Below, piece after piece: positions 35,128-43,896 of a stretch of DNA of 64,000 bases. Made by a program: the position numbers and the translations under genes. The stretch is from Gordonia paraffinivorans NBRC 108238. GTDB taxonomy: Bacteria > Actinomycetota > Actinomycetes > Mycobacteriales > Mycobacteriaceae. Each line of letters starts with the position of its first letter. Position 1 is the stretch's first letter. The stretch covers positions 1-64,000 of the forward strand of contig NZ_BAOQ01000025.1 of the NCBI RefSeq assembly GCF_000344155.1, in the 5' to 3' direction. Below the pieces are notes generated by a model. That model made no database searches. It saw only the letters and a program-made list of their open reading frames with translations, and was not told where the DNA came from.

Positions 35128-36306
35128 ATGGGGTCTGCAGTGATTGTCGATATCGTCAGAACAGGGTCAGGCAAGGGCAAGCCCGGTGGCGCCCTGTCAG
35201 GCATCCACCCGGTGAACCTGCTGGCCCAGACCCTCCGCGCTCTGCTCGAGCGCAATGACCTAGATCCGGCCACGATCGATGACGTCATCGCCGGATGCGT
35301 GTCGCAGGCGGGGGAGCAGACCCTCAACATCGCGCGCAATGCCATCCTTGCAGCGGGCCTCCCGGAATCGGTGCCGGGTACCACTGTGGACCGGCAGTGC
35401 GGGTCGAGCCAGCAGGCGGTGCACTTCGCGGCCCAGGGCGTCCTTGCCGGTGCCTACGACATCGTCGTCGCCTGTGGCGTGGAATCGATGAGCCGCGTCC
35501 CCATGGGGTACAGCTCGGTGGATCAGGATCCAAACCGGGGTCCGCTGTCCGCCCGTTACCCCGAGGGGTTGATCGGACAGGGTGTTTCAGCCGAACTCAT
35601 CGCGGCCCGGTGGAATCTCGATCGGGAGACACTCGACGAGTATTCCGCCCGGTCGCATCAGCGGGCCGCTCAGGTGACCGAGGCCGGCGGGTTCCAGCGC
35701 GAGATCGTGCCGATCACTGTCGACGGTCGTGTGCATGACACCGACCAGACCTTGCGTGCATCCACGACCGTCGAGGGGCTCAGTGGACTGAAGCCGTCCT
35801 TCGTCGACGACCGCCTGCAGCAACGCTTCCCGGAGATCAACTGGAGCATCACGCCGGGTAATTCCTCGCCGCTCACCGACGCTGCCTCGGCCGCGTTGAT
35901 CATGAGTGAGAAGAAGGCGAGCGAACTCGGCTTGACTCCACGTGCCCGGTTCACCGATTTCGCGGTCACGGGCAGCGACCCGCTCCTGATGTTGACCGGT
36001 GTCATCCCCGCAACCGAGAAGGTACTGAAGCGTTCGGGGCTGAGCATCGACGACATCGACGCCTACGAGGTCAACGAGGCATTCGCGCCGGTGCCGCTGG
36101 CGTGGCTGAAGGACTTGAAGGCCGACCCGGAGAAGCTGAACCCGCGTGGCGGCGCGATCGCGCTCGGACACGCGCTGGGGGCATCAGGTGTCCGCCTACT
36201 CGCGACGCTGGTCAACCACCTCGAGGACACCGGCGGGCGCTACGGGCTCCAGACAATGTGCGAGGGCGGCGGTATGGCGAACGCGACGATCATCGAGAGG
36301 ATCTGA
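35128..36306 (+). CDS. Acetyl-CoA acetyltransferase (thiolase, FadA type)
   Basis: A 392-aa classical thiolase with all three active-site blocks: nucleophile Cys91 in DRQCGSSQQA, His348 in GHALGASG and Cys378 in CEGGGM, plus NEAFAPVPLAW. It cleaves 3-ketoacyl-CoA with CoA in the last step of beta-oxidation. The sequence is of the actinobacterial FadA5/FadA6 sort, used in steroid and branched-chain catabolism, but the substrate cannot be read. ATG 35128 has GGGAGA seven nt upstream. It is the first gene of a tightly coupled operon; its stop shares one base with the next ATG. Confidence 0.93.
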   Translation: MGSAVIVDIVRTGSGKGKPGGALSGIHPVNLLAQTLRALLERNDLDPATIDDVIAGCVSQAGEQTLNIARNAILAAGLPESVPGTTVDRQCGSSQQAVHFAAQGVLAGAYDIVVACGVESMSRVPMGYSSVDQDPNRGPLSARYPEGLIGQGVSAELIAARWNLDRETLDEYSARSHQRAAQVTEAGGFQREIVPITVDGRVHDTDQTLRASTTVEGLSGLKPSFVDDRLQQRFPEINWSITPGNSSPLTDAASAALIMSEKKASELGLTPRARFTDFAVTGSDPLLMLTGVIPATEKVLKRSGLSIDDIDAYEVNEAFAPVPLAWLKDLKADPEKLNPRGGAIALGHALGASGVRLLATLVNHLEDTGGRYGLQTMCEGGGMANATIIERI

Positions 36307-37052
36307 TGAGCATCGGACAGATCACGCCGGATTTCGACGGAACCACAGTCCTGGTGACCGGTGGGGCCCAAGGGATCGGCTACCAGATAGCCAGCTACTT
36401 CCACTCCGCAGGGGCGCGTGTGGCGGTGCTGGATTACGACAAGAAGCTGCTGGACGAGGCATGGGGTGGCGTCGACCGCGTGTATCTGACGGCTGTTGAC
36501 GTCAGCGACGGGGACGCGGTCCGGTCGGCGGTCGACGACATCGTCGCATGGGCCGGCGGAATCGACGTCGCCGTCAACAACGCCGGAATCGCACGAGATG
36601 CCGTTGTCTGGAAACTCACTGACGAGCAGTGGGATTCGGTGCTGGCCGTGCACACCACCGGAACGTTCAACGTGACCCGTTCGGTCGTCCCGCACATGCG
36701 TGCCGCCGGCGCCGGACGCATCATCAACGTGACGTCCTACACCGGTATGCACGGAAACATCGGACAGTCGAACTATGCCGCGGCGAAGGGTGGGATCATC
36801 GCCTTCACCAAGTCGGTTGCCAAAGAGGTCGCGAGATTCGGGATCACCTGCAATGCCATCTCGCCCAACGCCTCCACCGCCATGGTCGCGGCGGTGCCAC
36901 CGGACAGGCTCGCGGAGATGACCGCTTCGGTTCCGCTCGGTCGGTTCGCCGAGGCCTCCGAGATGGCGCCCGCGGTCGGTTTCCTGGCGTCGGCACAGGC
37001 GGCGTATGTCACCGGTGTCGTCCTCCCGGTAGATGGCGGGGTGTCGATGTGA
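36306..37052 (+). CDS. SDR oxidoreductase (3-hydroxyacyl-CoA dehydrogenase-like)
   Basis: A 248-aa classical short-chain dehydrogenase. Cofactor motif TGGAQGIG (residues 18-25), NNAG at 91-94, catalytic Ser144, Tyr157 and Lys161, and the SDR tail VTGVVLPVDGG. The Asp after the second strand (VLDYD) suggests NAD+. It probably oxidises a 3-hydroxyacyl-CoA or a ring alcohol in this pathway. ATG overlaps the thiolase stop (TGATG) and the stop overlaps the next GTG, so translation is coupled. Confidence 0.88.
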   Translation: MSIGQITPDFDGTTVLVTGGAQGIGYQIASYFHSAGARVAVLDYDKKLLDEAWGGVDRVYLTAVDVSDGDAVRSAVDDIVAWAGGIDVAVNNAGIARDAVVWKLTDEQWDSVLAVHTTGTFNVTRSVVPHMRAAGAGRIINVTSYTGMHGNIGQSNYAAAKGGIIAFTKSVAKEVARFGITCNAISPNASTAMVAAVPPDRLAEMTASVPLGRFAEASEMAPAVGFLASAQAAYVTGVVLPVDGGVSM

Positions 37053-38179
37053 CCAGGCTCAATCCTTCGGCCGCTGCGGCCGATCCGATCCCGATCATTG
37101 GAATGGCGACAACGCCGCTGGTGGTCGAGTCAGACGCGGTTCTCGATGAACTCGTCTTCGAGGCAGTGTCGAATGCTTTGCGGGAGGCTGGTATCCGCAA
37201 ACAAGAGGTCGACCTGTCGATCACCGCGTCCCTCGACATCTACGACGGACGGAGCATCTCGTGTGGCCTGACCAATGCCGCCTCCGGCGGCTATCTCGGC
37301 CAGTCCTATCGACTCGAGGGTGATGCCGGCCAGGCAATTGTCGCTGCGGCGCAGACGATTGCCGCCAACGACGCCGACGTCGTGGTCGCCGTCGGGGTCT
37401 ACAACCCTGAGGTCTCCACCCCCGACCGACGGGCATTTGTCCAGCAGATCTCCAATTACGGGTTCGAACCCCACTTCGACCGTCCGGTCGCCCTCTCTGC
37501 GGAGACCATCTGGGGGCTGCATGCCAGCCATGCGCTGGGCGCGGGCCTGATCGATCGTGACCGGCTCGCCGAGCTCGCCGCGGATGAGATCTCACGTGGG
37601 GCGACATCACCGCACACGACCAGGACAAAGGCGGTTTCCGCGTCCGAGGTCCTGGGTTCGGAACTGGTGAACGGGCCGCTGACCGAACTGATGCTGCCCG
37701 CCGATTCCACCGGCGCAATCGCTGTCGTCCTCGGTTCCCTGCCGCGCGCGCGACGCGCCCGCACAACGCGAGCGATATTGACCGGATGGGGGCAGGCCAG
37801 CGGCGACACCACTCCGTCAGGGACCTGGCTGACCGACCCGGCAGCACCCACTCGTCGTGCTGCGGACGAGGCATATCGGCGTGCCGGAGTTTCAGCACCG
37901 GACGATCAGATCGAGATCGTCGAACTGACTGCTCCGACTCCGGCCCTGCATGCGCCGGTTCTCAGTGCCCTCGGCCTCGGTGGTCCCGGTGTTGTGGTGA
38001 ATCCGTCGGGCGGCGTTCGTAGTTCGTATCCCGGTGTGGCCAACGGTGCACTGCGGTTGCTCGAGGTCGTGCAAGCGATGGAGAACAGCGGAGCCGGTCA
38101 CGGCGTCGCACAGTCGAGTGACCCGTTGACCGGAACGGTCGCCGACACCGCGACGGTGTTGGTGGTGGAGGGAGTCTGA
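37049..38179 (+). CDS. Thiolase-like protein without nucleophilic cysteine
   Basis: 376 aa with a thiolase/lipid-transfer-protein outline: ANDADVVVAVGVY, HASHALGAGLIDRDRLAELA, and a C-terminal NPSGGVRSSYPGVANGALRLLE block in place of the thiolase GHPxGxSG motif. The segment where thiolases carry the CASG nucleophile reads RLEGDAGQA, with no cysteine. Such proteins act as subunits of Ltp-type retro-aldolases or acyltransferases rather than as thiolases. It starts with GTG overlapping the SDR stop by 4 nt, and ends overlapping the next thiolase-like gene by 1 nt. A two-subunit complex with that neighbour is likely (inference). Confidence 0.8.
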   Translation: MTRLNPSAAAADPIPIIGMATTPLVVESDAVLDELVFEAVSNALREAGIRKQEVDLSITASLDIYDGRSISCGLTNAASGGYLGQSYRLEGDAGQAIVAAAQTIAANDADVVVAVGVYNPEVSTPDRRAFVQQISNYGFEPHFDRPVALSAETIWGLHASHALGAGLIDRDRLAELAADEISRGATSPHTTRTKAVSASEVLGSELVNGPLTELMLPADSTGAIAVVLGSLPRARRARTTRAILTGWGQASGDTTPSGTWLTDPAAPTRRAADEAYRRAGVSAPDDQIEIVELTAPTPALHAPVLSALGLGGPGVVVNPSGGVRSSYPGVANGALRLLEVVQAMENSGAGHGVAQSSDPLTGTVADTATVLVVEGV

Positions 38180-39357
38180 TGTCTACTCGAGCATTCATCG
38201 GCGGTGTCGGGATCACCGAGGCGACCTCGCCGCGCAAACAGACCTCGTCGGCGGTCGAACTGATCCAGCAGGCGGTCTGGGCGGCCCTCGAGCATGCGGG
38301 CATTACCCCGGATGCACTCGACGGTCTCGTCATCGGCGACATCGACGGCTTCGAGGGAACTGTCCTCGGCGCCAAACACATTGTCCGACAACTTGGCTTG
38401 GGCACCGACATCCCGGTCACGGTGATCAACACCGGTGGAACGACCGGCGGCAACCTGATGCAGGTCGCAGCACGGCAGGTCCGATCCGGTGACCGTCAGC
38501 GCGTGTTGTGCATCGGCGGGCCGACCTTCTACGGCGCGGTCGACCTGCAGTCGGCGATCAACACGAACTCGCCGATGATCGTCGAGCAGCCTCTCGGAAT
38601 GGGTGCGTATCACATGGGCGCTTTCTATCCGAGCGCCTATCAGCGCAGGTTCGGCGCAACGGTGCAGGACTTCGCGGCCAGCGCGGTTCAGGACCACGAG
38701 CATGCATCGCGCAATCCGTATGCGCACCTGCGGAACACGCTGACCGTCGAGGACGTGGTGAACTCCCGTCCGCTGTCCAGTCCCATGACCATGGCGATGG
38801 TGTGCCCCGTGTCCACGTCGGCGAACGCGCTGCTCGTCTGCTCTGAGGCGGCGGCCGCAGAGGTGCGGCCCACTCCGGTGCTCATCGCCGCGATGGCCAC
38901 CAGCAGCGATCCGTACCTCGGCGGCGGTAAGAGCGATTTCGCCGCGATGGAGAATCTCTCCATTCTGGCGCGCAAGGTGTATCGCCTGGCCGATGTATAC
39001 GATCCGATTGCCGAGTTCGACGTCGTCGAGGTGTTCTCGCCGTATGCGCCGATGCAGCCGATGCAACTCGAGGCCCTCGGATTCGCGCCGCCCGGCGGGG
39101 GCATCGACCTGATCCGCTCGGGGGCGACCCGTATCGACGGCAAGATCCCGGTCAACCTGTCCGGCGGGCCGCTGTGTACCAATGCCGGCGTTGCCGGCGA
39201 ACTCGCTCCCTACGTGTACGTCGCACTACAACTCATGGGCGACGCTCCGGAAGAGATGCAGGTACCCGGCGCCCGCCGGGGCCTGGCACACGGAACCGGG
39301 GGCACATTCTTCCAATTCGAGAATCTGGCTGTCCTGGAAAGGCACGAGTGCTCATGA
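38179..39357 (+). CDS. Ltp-type thiolase-like protein (retro-aldolase candidate)
   Basis: A 392-aa member of the thiolase superfamily. The nucleophile position reads INTGGTTGG, so the usual cysteine is missing. Conserved parts include GGPTFYGA, YAHLRNTLTVEDV, NSRPLSSPMTMAMVCP and VNLSGGPLCTNAG. In steroid degradation, Ltp2 works with a DUF35 domain to split off propionyl-CoA by retro-aldol cleavage and also lacks a classical thiolase reaction. The very next gene here is a DUF35 protein, 4 nt overlap, which supports that role. The true substrate is unknown. Confidence 0.82.
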   Translation: MSTRAFIGGVGITEATSPRKQTSSAVELIQQAVWAALEHAGITPDALDGLVIGDIDGFEGTVLGAKHIVRQLGLGTDIPVTVINTGGTTGGNLMQVAARQVRSGDRQRVLCIGGPTFYGAVDLQSAINTNSPMIVEQPLGMGAYHMGAFYPSAYQRRFGATVQDFAASAVQDHEHASRNPYAHLRNTLTVEDVVNSRPLSSPMTMAMVCPVSTSANALLVCSEAAAAEVRPTPVLIAAMATSSDPYLGGGKSDFAAMENLSILARKVYRLADVYDPIAEFDVVEVFSPYAPMQPMQLEALGFAPPGGGIDLIRSGATRIDGKIPVNLSGGPLCTNAGVAGELAPYVYVALQLMGDAPEEMQVPGARRGLAHGTGGTFFQFENLAVLERHECS

Positions 39358-39827
39358 CCACCGAAACTTCTGGCTCCATCACGACCCAGCGGGTCCACTG
39401 GGATCTCGACTACGACGTGCACCTCGGTCGGACCTGGGGCCGCTTCATGCAGGGGTTGACCGAGAAGAAGATCCTCGCCAACGCGTGCCCGGAATGCGCT
39501 CGGGTCTTCGTCCCTCCGCAGGCATACTGCGAGTCCTGCTTCGTGGCCACCGATGAGTGGCGGGAACTTCCGCCCGAGGGCGAGGTGGAGGTGTTCACGG
39601 TGGCGTGGCAGAGCTTCCGCGGTGGGCCGAAGCCGCCGTACGCCATCGCCGGGATCCGCCTCGACGGCGCCAGCACGCTTCTCATGCACTACGTGAGCGG
39701 GCTCGACCTCTCCGATCCCGTCGCGGTTGGCGACCAGCTCAAGCCCGGCGCGCGGGTCCGGGCCGTCTGGGCGGACAACCGGACCGGACAGATTCTTGAC
39801 ATCGCGCACTTCGAGCAGATCCCATGA
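39354..39827 (+). CDS. DUF35 (zinc-ribbon/OB-fold) protein
   Basis: 157 aa. A helix-rich N-terminus (WGRFMQGLTEKKILANA) leads to a zinc ribbon with CPEC and CESC, then an OB-fold of the DUF35 type (EVEVFTVAWQSF, YAIAGIRLDGAS, LKPGARVRAVW). DUF35 proteins bind the acyl-CoA and hold thiolase-fold partners together, as in the ChsH2/Ltp2 aldolase, BbsAB and PhlABC. Here it is a free-standing gene between an Ltp-like protein and two acyl-CoA dehydrogenases; in the mycobacterial steroid igr operon this domain is fused to a MaoC hydratase. Confidence 0.88.
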   Translation: MTTETSGSITTQRVHWDLDYDVHLGRTWGRFMQGLTEKKILANACPECARVFVPPQAYCESCFVATDEWRELPPEGEVEVFTVAWQSFRGGPKPPYAIAGIRLDGASTLLMHYVSGLDLSDPVAVGDQLKPGARVRAVWADNRTGQILDIAHFEQIP

Positions 39828-40999
39828 GCACGAACATCACCGACGCCGTCTTCGAATTTCTCGCGGCCCATGACCCGGCGACGACCGAGCGGCTCGACTT
39901 CCTGCGTGCTCAGTTCGATGCCGGGCTGGCGTGGGTGCACTACCCCGAGGGACTCGGTGGCCGCGGGCTCGACCGAGAGCTACAGGCCACGGTCGATCGG
40001 CTGTTGGCCGAAGCCGGCGCCCCCACCAACGAGCCCCATCGCAACATCATCGGGCTCGGGATGGCGGCGCCCACGATCCTCCGATTCGGAACCGACGAAC
40101 AGAAGGCTCGCTGGTTGCGTCCGTTGTGGACGGGCGAAGAGATCTGGTGCCAGCTCTTCTCCGAACCGGGAGCAGGCTCGGACCTCGCCAATGTCGCGAC
40201 CAGTGCCGTCCGCAAGGACGACCGGTGGGTCGTCAACGGCCAGAAGGTGTGGACCTCGCTGGCCCACGACGCGAGGTGGGCGATCCTGGTCACCCGGACA
40301 GACCCCTCGGTCCCGAAGCACAACGGCCTGACCTTCTTCGTCTGCGACATGACCGCTGCGGGTGTGGATGTGCGCCCGCTGCGCCAGATCACCGGTGAGA
40401 GTGAATTCAACGAGGTCTTCCTCGACGGAGTCGAGATCCCGGACGAGTATCGACTCGGCGAGGTCGGACAGGGATGGGCCGTCACCCAGAACACCCTGAT
40501 GAACGAGCGAGTGGCCATTGCTGCCGGCACCGTGCCGCGGGAGAGCGGAGCCATCGGCGAACTGGTCAAGGTCTGGCGTGAACGGCCGGAACTGCGCACC
40601 GCGGCACTGCACGACAAGGTGTTGCGGTTCTGGGTCGAGGCGGAGGTTGCCCGCCTGACCGCCGAACGGCTCGGCCAGCAGCAGGCAGCCGGCGAACCGG
40701 GTCCGGAAGCGTCGGGATCGAAGATCACCTACGCCCGGCTCAACCAGCAGATCGCCTCTCTCGAGCTCGATCTCCTCGGCGCCGAGGCACTGCGCTACGG
40801 CGACTACACGGCGCGCCGGCCGGTGATCGTCGAACACTCCGAGAACCCGGCTGGGTGGCGCTACCTGCGGGCCAAGGGCAACTCGATCGAAGGCGGCACG
40901 TCGGAGATCATGCGCAACATCATCGCCGAACGTGTGCTGCAGCTCCCGCCCGAGCCGCGCGCCGACAAAGACACGCCTTGGAAGGATCTTCCCAGATGA
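39824..40999 (+). CDS. Acyl-CoA dehydrogenase, large FadE26-like subunit
   Basis: A 391-aa acyl-CoA dehydrogenase with the substrate/FAD motif CQLFSEPGAGSDLA, WVVNGQKVWTSLA, and the C-terminal KGNSIEGGTSEIMRN block that binds FAD of the neighbouring subunit. LMNERVAIAAG has a Glu where isovaleryl-CoA dehydrogenase keeps its base. It resembles the catalytic subunit of the alpha2beta2 dehydrogenases (FadE26/FadE28 type) of steroid side-chain degradation. Overlap with the DUF35 gene and with the next dehydrogenase gene is 4 nt each, and the next gene looks like its partner. Confidence 0.88.
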   Translation: MSTNITDAVFEFLAAHDPATTERLDFLRAQFDAGLAWVHYPEGLGGRGLDRELQATVDRLLAEAGAPTNEPHRNIIGLGMAAPTILRFGTDEQKARWLRPLWTGEEIWCQLFSEPGAGSDLANVATSAVRKDDRWVVNGQKVWTSLAHDARWAILVTRTDPSVPKHNGLTFFVCDMTAAGVDVRPLRQITGESEFNEVFLDGVEIPDEYRLGEVGQGWAVTQNTLMNERVAIAAGTVPRESGAIGELVKVWRERPELRTAALHDKVLRFWVEAEVARLTAERLGQQQAAGEPGPEASGSKITYARLNQQIASLELDLLGAEALRYGDYTARRPVIVEHSENPAGWRYLRAKGNSIEGGTSEIMRNIIAERVLQLPPEPRADKDTPWKDLPR

Positions 41000-42114
41000 C
41001 GGTCACGACGCCGGAAACCGGCAATCTCCTGTACACCGAGATCGAAGACGACCTACGCCAGAGCGTGCGATCGCTGCTGGACAAGCGATGTGGCTGGACC
41101 GAAGTTCTGGCGCGCACCGAATCGGCAGATCTTGTCGACACGAGTCTGTGGTCCACCCTCGCCGGCGAACTGGGATGCGCGGCAATGCCGATCCCCGAAG
41201 AGCAGGGCGGTGCCGGCGGCAGTTGGCGCGAGGCCGCAGTGGTGGCAGAGGAGCTCGGCCGTGCGGTTGCTCCCGTCCCGTTCCTCGGTTCGGCCGGCAT
41301 TGCCACCGCACTGCTGCTCGAACTGCGCCTGCCCGACGTTCTCGAGCAGCTCGCCTCGGGCGAGTCGACGGCGGCGGTGTGCATTCCGTTCGCGGCGACG
41401 CCGTACGGCGGCGTGCCGACGTCGGTCACAGTGGAGAGCGGGCGTCTGCAGGGTCAGGTGGCCGGTGTCGTCGATGCCGGCGCCGCCGACATTCTGCTCG
41501 TGCCCACCGCAGACGGTCTCTACCTCGTGTCCGCTGAAAGTGCGACGATCACGGAGTCGGTGTCGCTGGACATGACTCGTCCCGTCTCGGACATCTCGTT
41601 CGACGGTGCCGACGGCCGACGTCTCGCCGACGCGGGCGCCGAGCTCGATGCAGCCGTGTCCACCGCCCTGCGGATCGGAGCGATGCTGCTGGCCTCCGAG
41701 CAGCTCGGCCTTGCGGAGAGGTGTTTGGATCTCACCGTCGAGTATCTCGCGACTCGTCGTCAGTTCGCCCGTCTGCTCGGGTCATACCAGGCACTGAAGC
41801 ACCGGCTTGCCGACCTGTGGGTGCTCATCACCCAGGCGAGAGCGGTCGCGCGGTATGCCGCCGAGTGTGCCACGACGGGATCCGCGGATCTGCCTATCGC
41901 CGTCGCCCTGGCGCAGGCCACCTGTTCCGAGGTCGCGCAGCAGGCGGCCGAGGAGTGCATTCAACTCCACGGTGGTATCGGTTTCACCTGGGAGCATCCG
42001 GCGCACCTCTACCTCAAGCGTGCGAAGGCCGACGCGATAGGTCTGGGCACCGCTTCGGCACATCGCGCGGAACTGGCCACGCTCATCGACATCCAGTCGC
42101 CGGAGGTGCGCTGA
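40996..42114 (+). CDS. Acyl-CoA dehydrogenase, partner FadE27-like subunit
   Basis: A 372-aa, diverged acyl-CoA dehydrogenase. The N-terminal helical part (LWSTLAGELGCAAMPIPEEQGG) and the C-terminal QLHGGIGFTWEHPAHLYLKRA motif are typical of FadE27/FadE29-type subunits. The middle beta-domain is short and lacks the EPGAGSD-like motif, so it is probably the partner subunit of a heterotetramer with the gene before it, as in steroid-degrading pairs. ATG overlaps the previous stop (ATGA) and the stop overlaps the next ATG (1 nt). Confidence 0.86.
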   Translation: MTVTTPETGNLLYTEIEDDLRQSVRSLLDKRCGWTEVLARTESADLVDTSLWSTLAGELGCAAMPIPEEQGGAGGSWREAAVVAEELGRAVAPVPFLGSAGIATALLLELRLPDVLEQLASGESTAAVCIPFAATPYGGVPTSVTVESGRLQGQVAGVVDAGAADILLVPTADGLYLVSAESATITESVSLDMTRPVSDISFDGADGRRLADAGAELDAAVSTALRIGAMLLASEQLGLAERCLDLTVEYLATRRQFARLLGSYQALKHRLADLWVLITQARAVARYAAECATTGSADLPIAVALAQATCSEVAQQAAEECIQLHGGIGFTWEHPAHLYLKRAKADAIGLGTASAHRAELATLIDIQSPEVR

Positions 42115-42872
42115 TGGCCGCCGATCTCACCGGTACCACTGCTGTCGTCACCGGCGGCAACAACGGGATCGGCCGCGCTCTCGCCGTCGGCCTCGCCAAA
42201 GCGGGTGCAGACGTGGCGATCTGGGCGCGCAATGCCGAGCGCAATGCGCAGACCGTCGCCGAGATCGAGACATTCGGTGTGAAGGCGCTCGGGGTGAGCT
42301 GCGACGTGACCGACGAGCAAGCTGTGATCGCGGCCATGGACGAGACGGTGGCGACGCTCGGACCGCTGGGATGCTTCGTGGCGAACTCCGGGATCTCCAT
42401 CGAGACCCCGATCGTGGACATGTCCTTCGACACCTGGCGACATGTGCTTGCCACGAATCTCGACGGGGCCTTCCTCTGTACTCGCGAGGCGGCGCGGCGG
42501 TTCGTCGACCAGGGAGTCGGTGGCTCCATGATCGTTGTGTCGTCGACCATCAGCCGCTACGGCGGGGCGGGTATGGCCGCCTACGGTGCGAGCAAGACCG
42601 GGGTGCTCGGCCTCGGCCGGACACTGGCGGTCGAACTCGCCCGGCACCGAGTGCGATGCAACGTGCTGGTCCCGGGATGGACCAAGACCGCCATGAACGA
42701 GCACCTGCAAGCAGACGAGCGGTTCGTTCGGGCGACAAGCGGCCGAACGCCGGTTCGGCGGTGGGCCGAGCCGGAGGAGTTCCACGACATCGCGGCATTT
42801 CTTGCCGACCCTTCCCTGACTTTTCACACCGGAAATGAGGTGATCGTCGATGGCGGATACACCATCTACTGA
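42114..42872 (+). CDS. SDR oxidoreductase
   Basis: 252 aa. TGGNNGIG at residues 13-20, an NSG in place of NAG at 91-93, catalytic Ser143/144, Tyr157 and Lys161, and tail NEVIVDGGYTIY. Arg39 after the second strand (WARN) suggests NADP(H) preference. It sits between the dehydrogenase pair and the hydratase pair, so a role on a hydroxyacyl-CoA or carbonyl intermediate of the same route is likely. Its 3' end overlaps the next gene by 23 nt. Confidence 0.86.
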   Translation: MAADLTGTTAVVTGGNNGIGRALAVGLAKAGADVAIWARNAERNAQTVAEIETFGVKALGVSCDVTDEQAVIAAMDETVATLGPLGCFVANSGISIETPIVDMSFDTWRHVLATNLDGAFLCTREAARRFVDQGVGGSMIVVSSTISRYGGAGMAAYGASKTGVLGLGRTLAVELARHRVRCNVLVPGWTKTAMNEHLQADERFVRATSGRTPVRRWAEPEEFHDIAAFLADPSLTFHTGNEVIVDGGYTIY

Positions 42873-43383
42873 CGTGACCGGGACACGACCGTCCGCTGTC
42901 GAGCGGGATGGGTCGACCTCGACGCCGGCCGAACTGATCGATATCGCAGTACTCAAGCAGTCGCTCGAGGGCCGTGAACTCCCCGGAGCCAGCATCACCA
43001 TAGAGCCGTATCAGAGCGTGCTGGCGGATTACGCATTGGAAGCCGATGCCGACGATTCGGGTGACGCACACCCGTTGTGGGGGCTCGTGCTGTCGCTGCG
43101 GGGGATGGGCATCACTGTCGTCGAACTCTGCGCCTTGGCCGCCCAACGCCCCCAGGATGTGCTCCTGTTCGGCAACTGCGAGGTGATTCAGCACCGGCCC
43201 TTGCGAGTCGGCGCGACCATCGACGTCACCGCGAGTATCGAATCTGTCAGTCGCAAGGAGACGAGGCATGGCGGACACCTGGACTTCGTAACCGTCAGAA
43301 CGGCCTTCCACGACAAGGACAACTCGCTGGCGGGACCAGTTGGCGAAGTCGCCAACGGCTTCATCTTCAAGCGAGGAGCGTAG
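42850..43383 (+). CDS. MaoC-like hotdog protein, N-half (FAS1-type) dehydratase subunit
   Basis: A 177-aa hotdog-fold protein of the N-terminal MaoC-like sort (PLWGLVLSLRGMGI, FGNCEVIQHRPLRVGATI, VSRKETRHGGHLDFVTVRT). This half usually lacks the catalytic Asp/His and pairs with an active MaoC partner, as ChsH1 and ChsH2 do. The next gene, directly abutting, carries the catalytic motif. Together they would form a heteromeric enoyl-CoA hydratase. The start ATG 42850 lies inside the SDR gene, a 23-nt overlap. Confidence 0.78.
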   Translation: MADTPSTDVTGTRPSAVERDGSTSTPAELIDIAVLKQSLEGRELPGASITIEPYQSVLADYALEADADDSGDAHPLWGLVLSLRGMGITVVELCALAAQRPQDVLLFGNCEVIQHRPLRVGATIDVTASIESVSRKETRHGGHLDFVTVRTAFHDKDNSLAGPVGEVANGFIFKRGA

Positions 43384-43812
43384 ATGACACTCACCACTGA
43401 ACCGCGCGTCTGCGACGACCTCCCGGCGTTCAAGGTGGAATCGGTAAGCGCAGACAAGATCCGGATCATGGCCCTGATCTTTCAGGACCCCAACCCCATC
43501 CACTTCGATCTCGAGGCTGTGCGCGAAGCAGGACTGGGCGACAGATACGTCAACCAGGGCGGTGTCACTATGGCCTACATCATCAACATGCTGACCGCAT
43601 GGACAGGGTCGCGGGCCTCTATCCGTTCCCTCTCAACCAGATTCACCGCGAATGTCTTCGCAGGCGATGCGGTCGAGGCCGGCGGAACGGTGACCGGCGT
43701 GCGCAACGCCGACGGTCGAATGCTGGTCGATTGCGACGTTTGGGTCCGTCCCGTCACCGCGGACGGCGGAGCGCCGCCCGTCGTCTCCGGAACCGCCACT
43801 GTCGCACTGTGA
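43384..43812 (+). CDS. MaoC-like enoyl-CoA hydratase, catalytic subunit
   Basis: A 142-aa hotdog protein with the hydratase signature FQDPNPIHFD, in which the Asp and His of the DxNPxH pattern add water to 2-enoyl-CoA. NQGGVTMAYIINML follows. It begins directly after the stop of the partner MaoC-like gene and is probably the catalytic half of a heterodimer. It is the last gene of the 35.1-43.8 kb operon; an 84-nt gap follows. Confidence 0.85.
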   Translation: MTLTTEPRVCDDLPAFKVESVSADKIRIMALIFQDPNPIHFDLEAVREAGLGDRYVNQGGVTMAYIINMLTAWTGSRASIRSLSTRFTANVFAGDAVEAGGTVTGVRNADGRMLVDCDVWVRPVTADGGAPPVVSGTATVAL

Positions 43813-43855
43813 ACCGATCGCGCACCGGCGCGATGGAACCCGACGGCTAACGCAT

Positions 43856-43877
43856 AGACCAGGGGGTGCTCTGGTCT
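43856..43877 (+). promoter_or_regulatory. Small hairpin ahead of next SDR gene
   Basis: A 7-bp stem (AGACCAG / CTGGTCT, 8-nt loop) lies just upstream of the AAGGAG site of the following gene. It may be a weak terminator or an operator. Confidence 0.3.
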
Positions 43878-43896
43878 CACAACAAGGAGTTTTTCA

